Origin: Streptomyces flavofungini
GTDB taxonomy: Bacteria; Actinomycetota; Actinomycetes; Streptomycetales; Streptomycetaceae
Length of the DNA: 64,000 nucleotides
Assembly (NCBI RefSeq): GCF_014650815.1
Contig: NZ_BMVR01000006.1
Span: 425,912 to 489,911 of the forward strand
Direction of reading: 5' to 3'
Shown: one piece after another, positions 1-8,006 of the stretch
Layout of the letters: each line of letters starts with the position of its first letter
Numbering within the stretch: position 1 is the stretch's first letter
Program-made: the position numbers and the translations under genes
The notes under the pieces: model-generated
Database searches by the model: none
The model's input: only the letters and a program-made list of their open reading frames with translations
Told to the model about the DNA's origin: nothing

Positions 1-214
1 GGTTCAGGTCGAGGACGAGGACGTCGGGTGCGGCGGCCTGGGCGCGGCGCACGGCCTGTTCGCCGTCGCCCGCGGTCGCCACCACGTCGAAGCCGGACTC
101 GGCCAGGTCCCGCGCGACGGCGTCGCGCCACATCGGGTGGTCGTCGACGACCATGACCTTGACCGGCGCCGCACCCGCCCCGGGCTCCACGTGCTGCTCC
201 TGCTGACCGCTCAT
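1..214 (-). CDS. NarL-type response regulator, N-terminal part (cut by window edge)
   Basis: Only the first 71 residues are in the window. They are the start of a receiver domain: the acidic pair in VMVVDDHP and the phosphoacceptor aspartate in VLVLDLN near the edge. The ATG lies inside the ATGA that ends the sensor kinase gene upstream (positions 211-214), so the two are translationally coupled and form a kinase-regulator pair. The kinase is of the NarL/DegS class, so a LuxR-type DNA-binding domain is expected beyond the edge, but this is inference. Confidence 0.9.
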   Translation of the reverse strand, partial: MSGQQEQHVEPGAGAAPVKVMVVDDHPMWRDAVARDLAESGFDVVATAGDGEQAVRRAQAAAPDVLVLDLN

Positions 215-1476
215 CGCTCCGACTCCGCCTTCCCCCGTACGTCCCGCGCGGCGCGCGGCACTCTCAGTTCCACTTCCGTGCCCTGGCCCGGCACCGAGAT
301 CAGCTCGGCCGTGCCCCCGATGTCCCGCAGCCGCCCCCGGATGGACAGCGCGACACCGAGCCGCCCCTCCCCCTCGGCCTGGGCGAGCCGCCCCTCCGGG
401 ATGCCGGGGCCGTCGTCGCGCACCGTCACGATGACGGCGTCGGGCTCGTCCTCGACCAGGATCCAGGCGCGGGCGTCCGCGCCGACGTGCTTGCGGACAT
501 TGTCCAGGGCGGCGCCGACCGCGGCGGTCAGTTCCCGGGCCGCGTGCGGCGGGAGCGGCACCGCGGCGCCGGGCTCCGACAGGGTCACCTTCGACCCGGC
601 GAAGGGCGCGAGGAGCAGGCGCAGGTCGCGGGGCGTCCCGTCGGTTGCCCCGGCACCGTCCGCGCCGGGTTCCGCGGCTTCGTCTGGTTCCTCGACGAGC
701 CGGACGACGGCGCCCTGGGAGGCGTCCTCCGAGGCGTACGAGATGGGGATCAGGCCGCCGGCGACCAGGGTGCGCAGGGCGACCTCCTGTTCGCCCGCCA
801 TCCGGCCGAGCTCGGCCGCCTCGCCGCCGATGGCGGTGCCGCGGCGCTGCACCATGGCCAGGACCTGGAGCACGCTGTCGTGGATGTCGCGGGCGAGCCG
901 CTCGCGCTCGCGGGTCGCGGCCTCGATCTCCAGGGCGCGGGCGAGGGTGCGCTCCGAGGCGCGGGCGACCTCCACGACGTAGCCGATGGCGATGGAGGCG
1001 ATGCAGACGAGCAGGACGTTGTGGAGGGTGTCGCGGCTGAACGCGCCGCGCTGCACGACGTTCGCGACGCCCACGAGCATCGAGGCGAAGGCCGCCCACC
1101 GCCAGCCGCCCTTGATCGCGAAGGCGAGCACGGAACCGGCCGTCCATATGGACGGCAGCGTCGGCCCGCCGTCGACGACCCGCCAGTGCTCGACCGCGAC
1201 GGGCGTGAGCAGGATGCCGGTGAGCGCGACCGCGAGGTCGACGGCGAGGAAGCGCTTGGTGCAGCTCGCGGCGCCGGAGACCTTGGGGACGGTGGCTAGG
1301 GTCCAGGCGGCGAGCACGGCGTAGTAGCCGATGGCGAGCCAGGGGCGGGAGAACGTCTCGTACGCGGCGACGAAGAGGCCGATGGCGTACAGCATGGTCA
1401 GCACGCGGTAGGCGGTCAGAGCACGCCACAGCGGCTGCTCGACCGACATCCTCATGACCTTTTCGCGCCGTGCCAA
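211..1476 (-). CDS. Sensor histidine kinase, MacS/NarL-partner type
   Basis: Membrane sensor kinase that should phosphorylate the regulator encoded immediately after it. The N-terminal 160 or so residues hold about five hydrophobic segments (an actinobacterial sensor module like that of MacS). The dimerisation box is ARDIHDSVLQVL with the phosphoacceptor histidine, and the C-terminal ATPase domain has NVRKH (N box) and VRDDGPGIPEG (G1 box). I chose the TTG at 1476 because AAAGGGGGG stands 5-6 bases before it; the ATGs at 1455 and 1449 are alternatives that lose only 7 or 9 residues. The stop overlaps the regulator start by 4 bases. The signal sensed cannot be read from the sequence. Confidence 0.9.
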   Translation of the reverse strand: MARREKVMRMSVEQPLWRALTAYRVLTMLYAIGLFVAAYETFSRPWLAIGYYAVLAAWTLATVPKVSGAASCTKRFLAVDLAVALTGILLTPVAVEHWRVVDGGPTLPSIWTAGSVLAFAIKGGWRWAAFASMLVGVANVVQRGAFSRDTLHNVLLVCIASIAIGYVVEVARASERTLARALEIEAATRERERLARDIHDSVLQVLAMVQRRGTAIGGEAAELGRMAGEQEVALRTLVAGGLIPISYASEDASQGAVVRLVEEPDEAAEPGADGAGATDGTPRDLRLLLAPFAGSKVTLSEPGAAVPLPPHAARELTAAVGAALDNVRKHVGADARAWILVEDEPDAVIVTVRDDGPGIPEGRLAQAEGEGRLGVALSIRGRLRDIGGTAELISVPGQGTEVELRVPRAARDVRGKAESER

Positions 1477-1624
1477 TGCCCCCCCTTTGCGCCTGGACCG
1501 GCGCCGCTCTCGCGGAGCCGGTTGCTCGCCGTCGGGGTCCCTCAATCGATGGTCGCGGTGTTCATCGCATTGAAGACGGCCCCCTGGGACGCCTGCCACG
1601 TCCCCCCTCTTGCACCGGACGCAG

Positions 1625-2437
1625 TCAGCGGCCGGACCGTTCCCCGCCGGTCCGGGCGACGTCCTTGGCCGGGGCGCCCTTGGCGGTCCCCTTGGCCGCG
1701 TCCTTCGCCGCCTCCTTGGCGGCTTCCTTCGCGGCTTCCTTCTCCGCCTTCGCCGCCTCGCTGAGCTGACGCTTCGCGGCGGTCGCGTAGATGTCGACGT
1801 ACTCCTGGCCGGAGAGCTTCATGATCTCGTACATGACCTCGTCGGTCACGGCCCGCAGGACGAAACGATCGTGCTCCATGCCCTGGTAGCGGCTGAAGTC
1901 CAGGGGCTTGCCGATGCGGATGCCGGGCCGCATCAGCTTCGGCATCACCTTGCCCGGCGGCTGGATCTTCTCGGTGTCGATCATCGCGACGGGGATCACG
2001 GGCGCGCCGGTGGCCAGGGCCACCCGGGCGAGGCCGCCGGGCTTGCCTCGGTAGAGGCGGCCGTCGGGCGAGCGGGTGCCCTCCGGGTAGATGCCGAAGA
2101 GTTCGCCGCTCTCCAAGACGTCGATGCCGCTCTTGATGGCCGCCTCGCCCGCGCCGCGCGCGCCGGAGCGGTCCACCGGGAGCTGGCCGACGCCCTTGAA
2201 GAAGGCGGCCGTCATCCGGCCCTTGATCCCGGGCGTCGTGAAGTACTCGGCCTTGGCGATGAAGGTGACCTTGCGGTCGAGGACCGCGGGCAGGAAGAAG
2301 GAGTCCGAGAAGGACAGGTGGTTGCTTGCCAGGATGGCGGGGCCCTCGGCGGGAATGTTCTCGAGGCCTTCCACCCAGGGCCTGAAGGCGAGCTTCAGGG
2401 GCCCTCCGATGGACAGCTTCATTGCGCCGTAGATCAA
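1625..2437 (-). CDS. 1-acyl-sn-glycerol-3-phosphate acyltransferase family protein
   Basis: PlsC-type acyltransferase that would transfer an acyl chain to lysophosphatidic acid or a related acceptor at the membrane. The catalytic motif NHLSFSD (His and Asp separated by four residues) lies near residue 40 and the substrate-binding motif YPEGTRSPDG near residue 115. The core spans about 230 residues, usual for the family. It ends in a lysine/alanine-rich tail of repeated KEAAKEAAK units, probably a charged helix. The TTG start at 2437 is favoured by a GGAGG eight bases upstream; the ATG at 2422 is possible. The gene is divergent from the esterase at 2627, with a 189-base shared upstream region. 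Confidence 0.88.
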   Translation of the reverse strand: MIYGAMKLSIGGPLKLAFRPWVEGLENIPAEGPAILASNHLSFSDSFFLPAVLDRKVTFIAKAEYFTTPGIKGRMTAAFFKGVGQLPVDRSGARGAGEAAIKSGIDVLESGELFGIYPEGTRSPDGRLYRGKPGGLARVALATGAPVIPVAMIDTEKIQPPGKVMPKLMRPGIRIGKPLDFSRYQGMEHDRFVLRAVTDEVMYEIMKLSGQEYVDIYATAAKRQLSEAAKAEKEAAKEAAKEAAKDAAKGTAKGAPAKDVARTGGERSGR

Positions 2438-2626
2438 ACCGAGTGCCTCCTGTGTCTGTGGATCAGACCATAACCCGAGTGGGGCCCGCGCTCCTTCCGG
2501 AGCGGGGCCGACCGCCCCGGCCGGAGTCGGTGCCGACGGCGTCCGGTATGGGCGAAGGACCTGGTCGGTGTCAGTCCGGTCGCGTACGGTGAAGTACCCC
2601 CCGCTCTCTCGAGAAGGAGACCGAAG

Positions 2627-3406
2627 GTGCCGGTCCTCCCCGGAGCCGAGCCGTACCGCCACGAGGGCGGCGAGGTCGGCGTCCTGCTGTGTCACGGCTT
2701 CACCGGATCCCCGCAGTCGCTGCGCCCCTGGGCGGAGTACCTGGCGGCGCGCGGCCTGACGGTCTCGCTGCCGCTGCTGCCCGGCCACGGCACACGGTGG
2801 CAGGACATGCAGGTCACGGGCTGGCAGGACTGGTACGCGGAAGTGGACCGCGAGCTGCGCACGCTGACGGAGCGGTGCGCGGAGGTGTTCGTGTTCGGCC
2901 TGTCCATGGGCGGCGCGCTCGCGCTGCGGCTCGCGGCGCGGCACGGCGACGCGGTGCGCGGCGTGGTCGTCGTCAACCCGGGGAACAAGGTGCACGGCCT
3001 GGCCGCGCACGCCCTGCCGGTGGTCCGCTTCCTGGTGCCGACGACCAAGGGCATCGCGAGCGACATCGCCAAGCCGGGTGCGGAGGAGATCGGGTACGAC
3101 CGGGTGCCGCTGCACGCCGCGCACTCGCTGCGCCAGTTCTTCCGTCAGGTCGACGCGGAGCTGCCGCAGGTCACCCAGCCGTTGCTGCTGCTGCACAGCC
3201 CGCAGGACCACGTCGTGCCGCCCGCCGACTCCGCCCGGGTGCTCAGCCGGGTGTCGTCCACGGACGTCACGGAGATCCTGCTGGAACAGAGCTACCACGT
3301 CGCGACGTTGGACCACGACGCGGACCGGATCTTCGAGGAGAGCTTCACGTTCATCGGCCGGCTCGCCCCCAGCGCAGGCAAGGAAGGGACGGCCACCGGT
3401 GGCTGA
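2627..3406 (+). CDS. Alpha/beta hydrolase (carboxylesterase / monoglyceride-lipase type)
   Basis: Cytosolic serine hydrolase of 259 residues. The oxyanion region is CHGFTGSPQS near residue 23, the nucleophile elbow is GLSMGG with Ser93, the likely acid is the Asp in HSPQDHVVPP, and the catalytic His is in QSYHVATLDHD near the C-terminus. All three catalytic residues are present. Small esterases of this type hydrolyse carboxylesters or monoacylglycerols, and the true substrate is unknown. The GTG start is preceded by GAGAAGGAGACCGAAG. It overlaps the next gene by 8 bases, so the two are probably one transcription unit. Confidence 0.88.
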   Translation: MPVLPGAEPYRHEGGEVGVLLCHGFTGSPQSLRPWAEYLAARGLTVSLPLLPGHGTRWQDMQVTGWQDWYAEVDRELRTLTERCAEVFVFGLSMGGALALRLAARHGDAVRGVVVVNPGNKVHGLAAHALPVVRFLVPTTKGIASDIAKPGAEEIGYDRVPLHAAHSLRQFFRQVDAELPQVTQPLLLLHSPQDHVVPPADSARVLSRVSSTDVTEILLEQSYHVATLDHDADRIFEESFTFIGRLAPSAGKEGTATGG

Positions 3407-4040
3407 GCAGCATGACGCGGAGGAGAGCCGCGAGGACGACAGCCGCGAGCCGCAGGAGCAGGCGGTTCCCCTGGACGAGGATGCCGCCTGGCGCGACATC
3501 GTCGCCGGGTACGGCGAGGAGCCCGCGGACCCGCCCGGCGCCAAGCCCTTCAAGTCGGTGGAGGATCTGGCGCTCCTGGAGCCGGAGACCAACGGGCCCG
3601 CGGGCGGCGTCGACACGGACGGTGCGGACGGTGCCGGGAGCGGCGGCAAGGACGGCGGCTCCGACAAGGGTGCCGACGGGCCGGGCAAGGCGCTCGGCAG
3701 CTCCGTCTCCTTCGCGCCCGGAGTGGGCGGCGGGGGCCCGCGGGACTACAGCGCCGCCGAGGCGTCCGAGGACGACTTCGACGCGGACGACGAGGGCCAC
3801 TTCGTGCCGCCCGAGCCGCCGCCGCTGCCGGACGCTGAGGTCACCGCCAAGTTCGCCTGGCTCGCCGTCATCGGCGGCCCGCTGCTGCTGTTGCTCGCGG
3901 TGCTGCTCGGGTGGCAGATGACGTGGTGGCTGACGACGATCGGCATCGGCGGGTTCCTGGGCGGGTTCGCCACGTTGGTGATGCGGATGAAGTCCGACGA
4001 CGACGAGGACGAGGATCCTGGCCGGGGGGCCGTGGTCTAG
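3399..4040 (+). CDS. Acidic membrane-anchored protein of unknown function
   Basis: Protein of 213 residues with no recognised catalytic domain. Residues 1-145 are hydrophilic and very acidic, with glycine/aspartate-rich low-complexity stretches. Two hydrophobic segments follow at about 148-170 and 174-195, then a short acidic tail (KSDDDEDEDP). This suggests a cytoplasmic disordered N-terminus tethered by a helical hairpin. The GTG start sits inside the end of the esterase gene (GTGGCTGA), so translation is coupled to it. I recall such proteins as conserved next to this esterase in streptomycetes, but have no function to offer. Confidence 0.8.
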   Translation: MAEQHDAEESREDDSREPQEQAVPLDEDAAWRDIVAGYGEEPADPPGAKPFKSVEDLALLEPETNGPAGGVDTDGADGAGSGGKDGGSDKGADGPGKALGSSVSFAPGVGGGGPRDYSAAEASEDDFDADDEGHFVPPEPPPLPDAEVTAKFAWLAVIGGPLLLLLAVLLGWQMTWWLTTIGIGGFLGGFATLVMRMKSDDDEDEDPGRGAVV

Positions 4041-4085
4041 GTGTTGGTGGCCCGGGGCGTCGTGTTGCCCTGGGCCGGGGGCGCC

Positions 4086-4279
4086 GTCGATCGCGCCGCG
4101 CGCTCGTCCTCAAGCGCCGGACAGGCTGACATGTGGCCCCCGTAGCACCGCCAGGACCGGCCGGTGGTCCGTCAATCGCGCTGCGCGCTCGTCCTCAAGC
4201 TCTCAAGGAGCAGGGGGGACCCTCACGACGGGCTGACGGGTGGCACCCGTAGTGCCGCCAGGACCGGCAAGTGGTCCGT
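4086..4279. repeat. Imperfect tandem duplication of repeat element plus gene tail
   Basis: Two units read in the same order: 4086-4173 and 4171-4279. Each begins with TCGCGC(C/T)GCGCGCTCGTCC followed by a CAAGC segment, then a GGCTGAC, then CCGTAG(C/T)(A/G)CCGCCAGGACCGG and GTGGTCCGT. The second unit contains the true 3' end of the endonuclease-like gene (stop at 4223). The first unit encodes on the minus strand a diverged copy of the same end (TDHRPVLAVLRGPHVSLSGA against TDHLPVLAALRVPPVSPS). The second unit also carries an insert with GAGCAGGGGG, the hallmark of a dispersed hairpin repeat. The stretch 4041-4222 otherwise holds no gene. Confidence 0.7.
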
Positions 4280-4993
4280 GGCCGTGCGGAGGTCGTCGTC
4301 CGTTACGCCCGCGTGGCCCAGCGGGACTCCGCAGCCCAGGATCTCGATGCCCTCCGTGGCGAAGATGCCGTCGATGCGTTGGTGCGGGTCGGTCGGGGTC
4401 GAGGTCTGTTCGCCGCCCCAGGGTGCGGTGGCCCAGCAGTCGCGGAGGCCGTCGGCGAGTCTGCGGAAGGAGCGGCCGTCGGGGCGGTCGTTGAGGTCGC
4501 CGCCCGCGACGGCGTGCGGCACGCCCATGCCGGCGAGCTGGTCGAGCAGCATCCCGCTCTGCTCGTACCGCTCCTGGCTCTGCAGGCTCAAGTGGCAGCT
4601 CAGCACGCCGAGGCGGGCGCCGCCGAAGCGCACGACCGCGGTCGCGAAGCCGCGCCGGTGCAGGCCGGGCGTCAGCGGGAGCAACACGTCCTCGGTGCGC
4701 TCGACGGTGGCCCGCAGCGAGCACAGCAGCGCGGGCCCGGCGGCACTCCCGCCGCCGGACAGCATCACCAGGTCGGTGGCGCGGGCGAGCCGCGCCAGCT
4801 TCTTGCGCCACCGGAAGAACCGGGGCGCCTCCTGGATCAGGACGAGGTCGGGCGCGCACGCGCTGATGACGCGGGCGAGCGCGTCGACGTCGTCGCGCAT
4901 CGAGCGGATGTTGTAGCTGAGCACCCGGACGACGGCCGAACCGTCCGGTTCGGTACGGGAGTTGGGCAGCGCGGGTGTCGGGCTGGTCGACAT
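4223..4993 (-). CDS. Endonuclease/exonuclease/phosphatase family protein
   Basis: Protein of 256 residues with the fold shared by DNase I, exonuclease III and sphingomyelinase. Visible motifs in order: LSYNIRSMRDD, the metal-binding glutamate in LIQEAP, LSCHLSLQS, the active-site GGDLNDRPDG, QRIDGIFA, and the terminal catalytic TDHLPVLA. All main metal and catalytic residues are present, so an active Mg-dependent phosphodiesterase or phosphatase is likely; DNA, RNA or lipid substrate cannot be told apart. The ATG at 4993 was chosen because the coding pattern stops there; no strong ribosome site is visible. Its 3' end was duplicated downstream (see the repeat at 4086-4279). Confidence 0.88.
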   Translation of the reverse strand: MSTSPTPALPNSRTEPDGSAVVRVLSYNIRSMRDDVDALARVISACAPDLVLIQEAPRFFRWRKKLARLARATDLVMLSGGGSAAGPALLCSLRATVERTEDVLLPLTPGLHRRGFATAVVRFGGARLGVLSCHLSLQSQERYEQSGMLLDQLAGMGVPHAVAGGDLNDRPDGRSFRRLADGLRDCWATAPWGGEQTSTPTDPHQRIDGIFATEGIEILGCGVPLGHAGVTDDDLRTATDHLPVLAALRVPPVSPS

Positions 4994-5057
4994 GGCGATC
5001 AAGATACGCGAATGCCGGGCGAACTGGAGCCTTCCAGCTCGCCCGGCGACGATTCGG

Positions 5058-5135
5058 CCCGTTGTGGGGGTCCTCCTGCTCGTTGAGAGCTTGAGGGAGA
5101 TCGCCGACGCGCGCGGAACGCGCTCGGCGGCACCC
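5058..5135. repeat. Dispersed intergenic hairpin repeat, copy 2
   Basis: Contains GGGGGTCCTCCTGCTC and AGAGCTTGAGGGAGAT, a degenerate version of the hairpin whose best copies are at 11538-11563 and 14362-14389. It lies between the glkA stop (5146) and the endonuclease-like gene start (4993), both on the minus strand, so it sits where a glkA terminator would be expected. The flanking GCGCGCGGAACGCGC is a second small palindrome. Confidence 0.6.
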
Positions 5136-5145
5136 CCACCGGGGC

Positions 5146-6099
5146 TCACATAATGGGGTCAGGTTCCCGAGCCAGGTCGGCCGCGCCGACCATCCCGGCC
5201 GAATTGCCCAGCCGCGCGGCGATGACTTCCGCCTGCGGACGCCACTGCGCCCCGACGAGCCACCGCTTGAAGGACTTGCGGATCGGGTCGAGCACCAGCT
5301 CGCCCTCGTCCGAGAGACCGCCGCCGACGATGAAGGCCGACGGGTCGAACAGCGAGGCCAGGTCGGCGAGTCCGGCGCCGACCCAGCGGGCCAGCTCGCG
5401 GTAGGAGTCGACGGCGACCAGGTCGCCCTGACGGGCGGCCATGGAGATGTGCTTGCCCTCGATGCCGTCGGGGGTGCCGTCGCCCAGCGAGAGCAGGTAC
5501 TCGGCGTTCTCCGGGGTGGCGTTGGCGCGCTGCTTGGCGTACCGCACGAGGGCGCGCCCCGACGCGTACTGCTCCCAGCAGCCCTGGCTGCCGCAGCCGC
5601 ACAGCAGGCCGTCCGGGACCATCCGGATGTGGCCGAACTCGGCGGCCACGCCGAAGTGGCCGCGGCGCAGCTTGTTGCCGATGATGATGCCGCCGCCGAG
5701 GCCGGTGCCGAGGGTGATGCAGATGGCGTTGCGGTGGCCCTTGCCGCCGCCGAACTTGTACTCCCCCCAGGCCGCCGCGTTCGCGTCGTTCTCGACGACG
5801 ACCGGCAGGCCGACGCGCCGCTCGACCTCGTCCTTCAGCGGTTCCTGGCGCCAGTCGATGTTCGGTGCGAAGTAGACCGTGGAGCGCTGCCGGTTGACGT
5901 ATCCGGCGGCGCCGATGCCGACCCCGACGATCTCGTGCCCGGCCCGGGCGCCCTCGACGGCGGAGGCGATCGCGTCGACGATGGCCTCGGAGGTGCCGGG
6001 GGTGGGCACCTTGAACGTCGACAGGATGTGACCGTCCTCGTCGACCACTCCGGCCGCGATCTTCGTGCCGCCGATGTCGACGCCGATGGTGAGTCCCAT
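5146..6099 (-). CDS. glkA: Glucokinase, ROK family
   Basis: Phosphorylates glucose with ATP in the cytoplasm. In Streptomyces this enzyme is also needed for carbon catabolite repression. The 317-residue length matches GlkA. The ATP-binding motif DIGGTKIAAGVVD is at the N-terminus, the sugar-binding ENDANAAAWGEYKFGGG region near residue 105 is followed by TLGTGLGGG, and the ROK zinc motif is intact as CGCGSQGCWEQ. The ATG at 6099 has GAGGGA five to six bases upstream. It follows the small gene at 6152-6640 by 52 bases on the same strand, the arrangement known from S. coelicolor where the upstream product influences Glk activity. Identification is near certain. Confidence 0.97.
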   Translation of the reverse strand: MGLTIGVDIGGTKIAAGVVDEDGHILSTFKVPTPGTSEAIVDAIASAVEGARAGHEIVGVGIGAAGYVNRQRSTVYFAPNIDWRQEPLKDEVERRVGLPVVVENDANAAAWGEYKFGGGKGHRNAICITLGTGLGGGIIIGNKLRRGHFGVAAEFGHIRMVPDGLLCGCGSQGCWEQYASGRALVRYAKQRANATPENAEYLLSLGDGTPDGIEGKHISMAARQGDLVAVDSYRELARWVGAGLADLASLFDPSAFIVGGGLSDEGELVLDPIRKSFKRWLVGAQWRPQAEVIAARLGNSAGMVGAADLAREPDPIM

Positions 6100-6151
6100 G
6101 AATCCCTCAGTTCGATCGAGCCCCGCTACGGCCCACCGTACCCGAGGGGGG

Positions 6152-6640
6152 TCAGTCCAGATCGATGTGTTCCCCAGGTCCGGGGCCCTCGTCGCGGCGA
6201 TCCGAACCGTCCGGGGCGCCGGTGGCGGTGTCATCGCGCGTCCAGCGGGCCTCCTGACCGGTGACCGCGCTGCGGTAGGCGGCGAGCAGCTCGGCGCCGG
6301 CCGCCGCGAGGTGGTCGAAGACGTCGGGGTTGCGCTCGATGACCGGCTCCACGGCGGCCTTCGCCTGCCGGACGACCTGCTGCACCGTCTCCTGCACGGC
6401 GCCCTGGGCGACCGCGCCGAGCAGCGGCGACTGCAGCCCCGAGAGCTTGTCGGAGACGGCGTCGACGAGCTTGCGCAGCTCCTCGGCGGCGGAGCCGGGC
6501 GGCGGCCCGTACTGGGCGCGGCGGCGGGCCTTCTCCGCCGCGAGGTCCTCGGCGCAGGCCGTGGACCACGCGTCGGCGTCGGCGGGGGCGGGCTCGGGGC
6601 GCTCCGGCTCGGACGCGTCGCGCTCGATGGCATCGCTCAT
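6152..6640 (-). CDS. Small glucokinase-associated protein (SCO2127-like)
   Basis: Acidic 162-residue protein without a known catalytic domain. A proline/glutamate-rich N-terminus (about 1-50) leads to a helical central part (about 52-130, with KLVDAVSDKL and QETVQQVVRQAKAAVEPVIE) and a disordered acidic tail. It stands immediately upstream of glkA on the same strand. I recall that the S. coelicolor gene in this position (sco2127) is reported to affect glucokinase and glucose repression. That role is carried over by position and resemblance and is not visible in the protein itself. The ATG at 6640 has AGGAG about ten bases upstream. Confidence 0.85.
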   Translation of the reverse strand: MSDAIERDASEPERPEPAPADADAWSTACAEDLAAEKARRRAQYGPPPGSAAEELRKLVDAVSDKLSGLQSPLLGAVAQGAVQETVQQVVRQAKAAVEPVIERNPDVFDHLAAAGAELLAAYRSAVTGQEARWTRDDTATGAPDGSDRRDEGPGPGEHIDLD

Positions 6641-6709
6641 GACGGGCTGACTCCTGCGCAGGGCCGACGAATTCGTACTCTCGACGTTACCCGAATGGCG
6701 GCAGGCCGT

Positions 6710-7882
6710 TCACCGGGTCCGGGGCCACAGGTCCGGGTCCGGCGCGAAGCGGATCCGCAGGGTGGCGGCGCGCAGGGCGGCGCCGGTGACGGTGCAGCGG
6801 CGCAGCGCGGAGGGCAGCGGAACGATCCGCCGGAACGGTCCCACGGTGACGACGAGTTCGTCGCCGCGCCGGACCAGGTCCAGGTCCTCGCGTACGGCGC
6901 CGGGCAGCGGGATGGACCAGAGCAGCAGTTCGTCCGTGGCGAGCGCGTCGGTGACGGGCCAGTCGACGGGGTCCGGGGCCGGGCCGGGGGCGGGTGCGCC
7001 GAGGGCGGAGAGGTCGTCGGTGCCGCGGGGGTCCTGGCCGAGGTGGGGGATCTCGTGGGTGCGGTACGTGTGCGTCCACTCGCCGAGCGTCTTGTGCTGC
7101 TGGGCGTGGAGGGCGGCGAGCCAGGAGGCCGCGCCGGGGTCCTGGGGTGCGGGCAGGACGCGGTTGGCGAGGAGGGCGTCGAGGGTCAGGCCGTGCAGGG
7201 CGAGGCCGGTGGCGGTGCGGGCCACGGCGTCGGCGCCGGCCGGGCCCGGCTCGGCGACCAGGCGGACGCTGGTCCCCGGGGCCTCGATCACCGCCTGCGC
7301 GGCGGCCAGCGTCCCGTCCCAGCGGTCCGCCGCCTCGTAGAGCGATCCGGCGGGCAGCGGGACGCCCGCGAGGCGGCCGAGCATCGGGCGCAGGGCGCGG
7401 GCCGCGCGGCGCTCCGGGGGCAGCAACCGGCGGAGGTAGCGGCGCAGTTGGGCGGGCAGGGCGAGGAGCGCGAGGGCGCGCGGGGCGGCGGGGAGGTCGA
7501 CGACGACCGTGTCGTACGACTCCGGGGCCGCGCGCAGGGCGCCCAGGAGGGCGAGGTCCTCCGCGCCCGGGAGCGGGGTCAGCTCCTCGTCGTCGAGGCG
7601 GTCGGCGCCGAGGAGGTCCAGGGCGGCGCCCGCGTGCTCCTGGAGGGCGAGGAGGCCCGCGCGGAAGCCGGGGTCCGGGTTCGGGCGCACGGCCGTCAGG
7701 CCCGGGGCGACCTCCTTCGGGCGGGGGCCCGTGGGGGTGCCGAGGGCTGCGCCCAGGGTGTCTGCGCGGTCGGCCGACAGGAGCAGGGTGCGGGCGCCCT
7801 CGCGGGCGGCGGTGAGGGCTGTGGCGGCCGCGAGGGTGGTGCGGCCGGCTCCGCCGGGGCCGGTGAGGAGGAGGGTGCGCAT
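6710..7882 (-). CDS. ArsA/GET3-like ATPase with altered P-loop
   Basis: Protein of 390 residues resembling the ArsA/MinD class of P-loop ATPases. The N-terminus reads LLLTGPGGAGRTTLAAA. Normal members have GKGGVGKTT, so both the signature lysine and the Walker A lysine are replaced (Pro and Arg). A switch-like DTVVVDLPA lies near residue 125. The C-terminal 80 residues have the beta-rich pattern of an ArsA HSP20-like domain (ELVVTVGPFRRIVPLPSALR). Cytosolic; ATP hydrolysis is doubtful given the P-loop. Actinobacteria often carry such pseudo-ATPases in pairs with intact ones, but no partner is in this window. The ATG start is at the first base of the conserved domain. Confidence 0.85.
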   Translation of the reverse strand: MRTLLLTGPGGAGRTTLAAATALTAAREGARTLLLSADRADTLGAALGTPTGPRPKEVAPGLTAVRPNPDPGFRAGLLALQEHAGAALDLLGADRLDDEELTPLPGAEDLALLGALRAAPESYDTVVVDLPAAPRALALLALPAQLRRYLRRLLPPERRAARALRPMLGRLAGVPLPAGSLYEAADRWDGTLAAAQAVIEAPGTSVRLVAEPGPAGADAVARTATGLALHGLTLDALLANRVLPAPQDPGAASWLAALHAQQHKTLGEWTHTYRTHEIPHLGQDPRGTDDLSALGAPAPGPAPDPVDWPVTDALATDELLLWSIPLPGAVREDLDLVRRGDELVVTVGPFRRIVPLPSALRRCTVTGAALRAATLRIRFAPDPDLWPRTR

Positions 7883-7930
7883 ACGGTCGCACTTTACGGT
7901 GACCGTCGGACCGGGGCTGTGCCCACCCTT

Positions 7931-7960
7931 CCCCAGGCTCTCGACTCGTTCGAGCAGGGG
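7931..7960 (-). terminator. Hairpin repeat copy, likely terminator of the SRPBCC gene
   Basis: The sequence has CCCC, GCTC, then GAGC, A, GGGG: arms 7931-7934 with 7957-7960 and 7937-7940 with 7952-7955. This is the same hairpin design as the dispersed repeats at 11.5 and 14.4 kb. It stands 47-76 bases past the stop of the minus-strand gene ending at 8007. There is no clear T tract, so a terminator role is inferred from position. Confidence 0.5.
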
Positions 7961-8006
7961 GTGCCCCTTCCGCCCGCCGGGCGGCCCGGCCGTGCGCAGC
8001 GGGAAA

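Noticed and set aside
5002..5149. Longer N-terminus for the endonuclease-like protein
   Set aside because: The extension is read from a dispersed repeat, and the conserved fold begins after the ATG at 4993.
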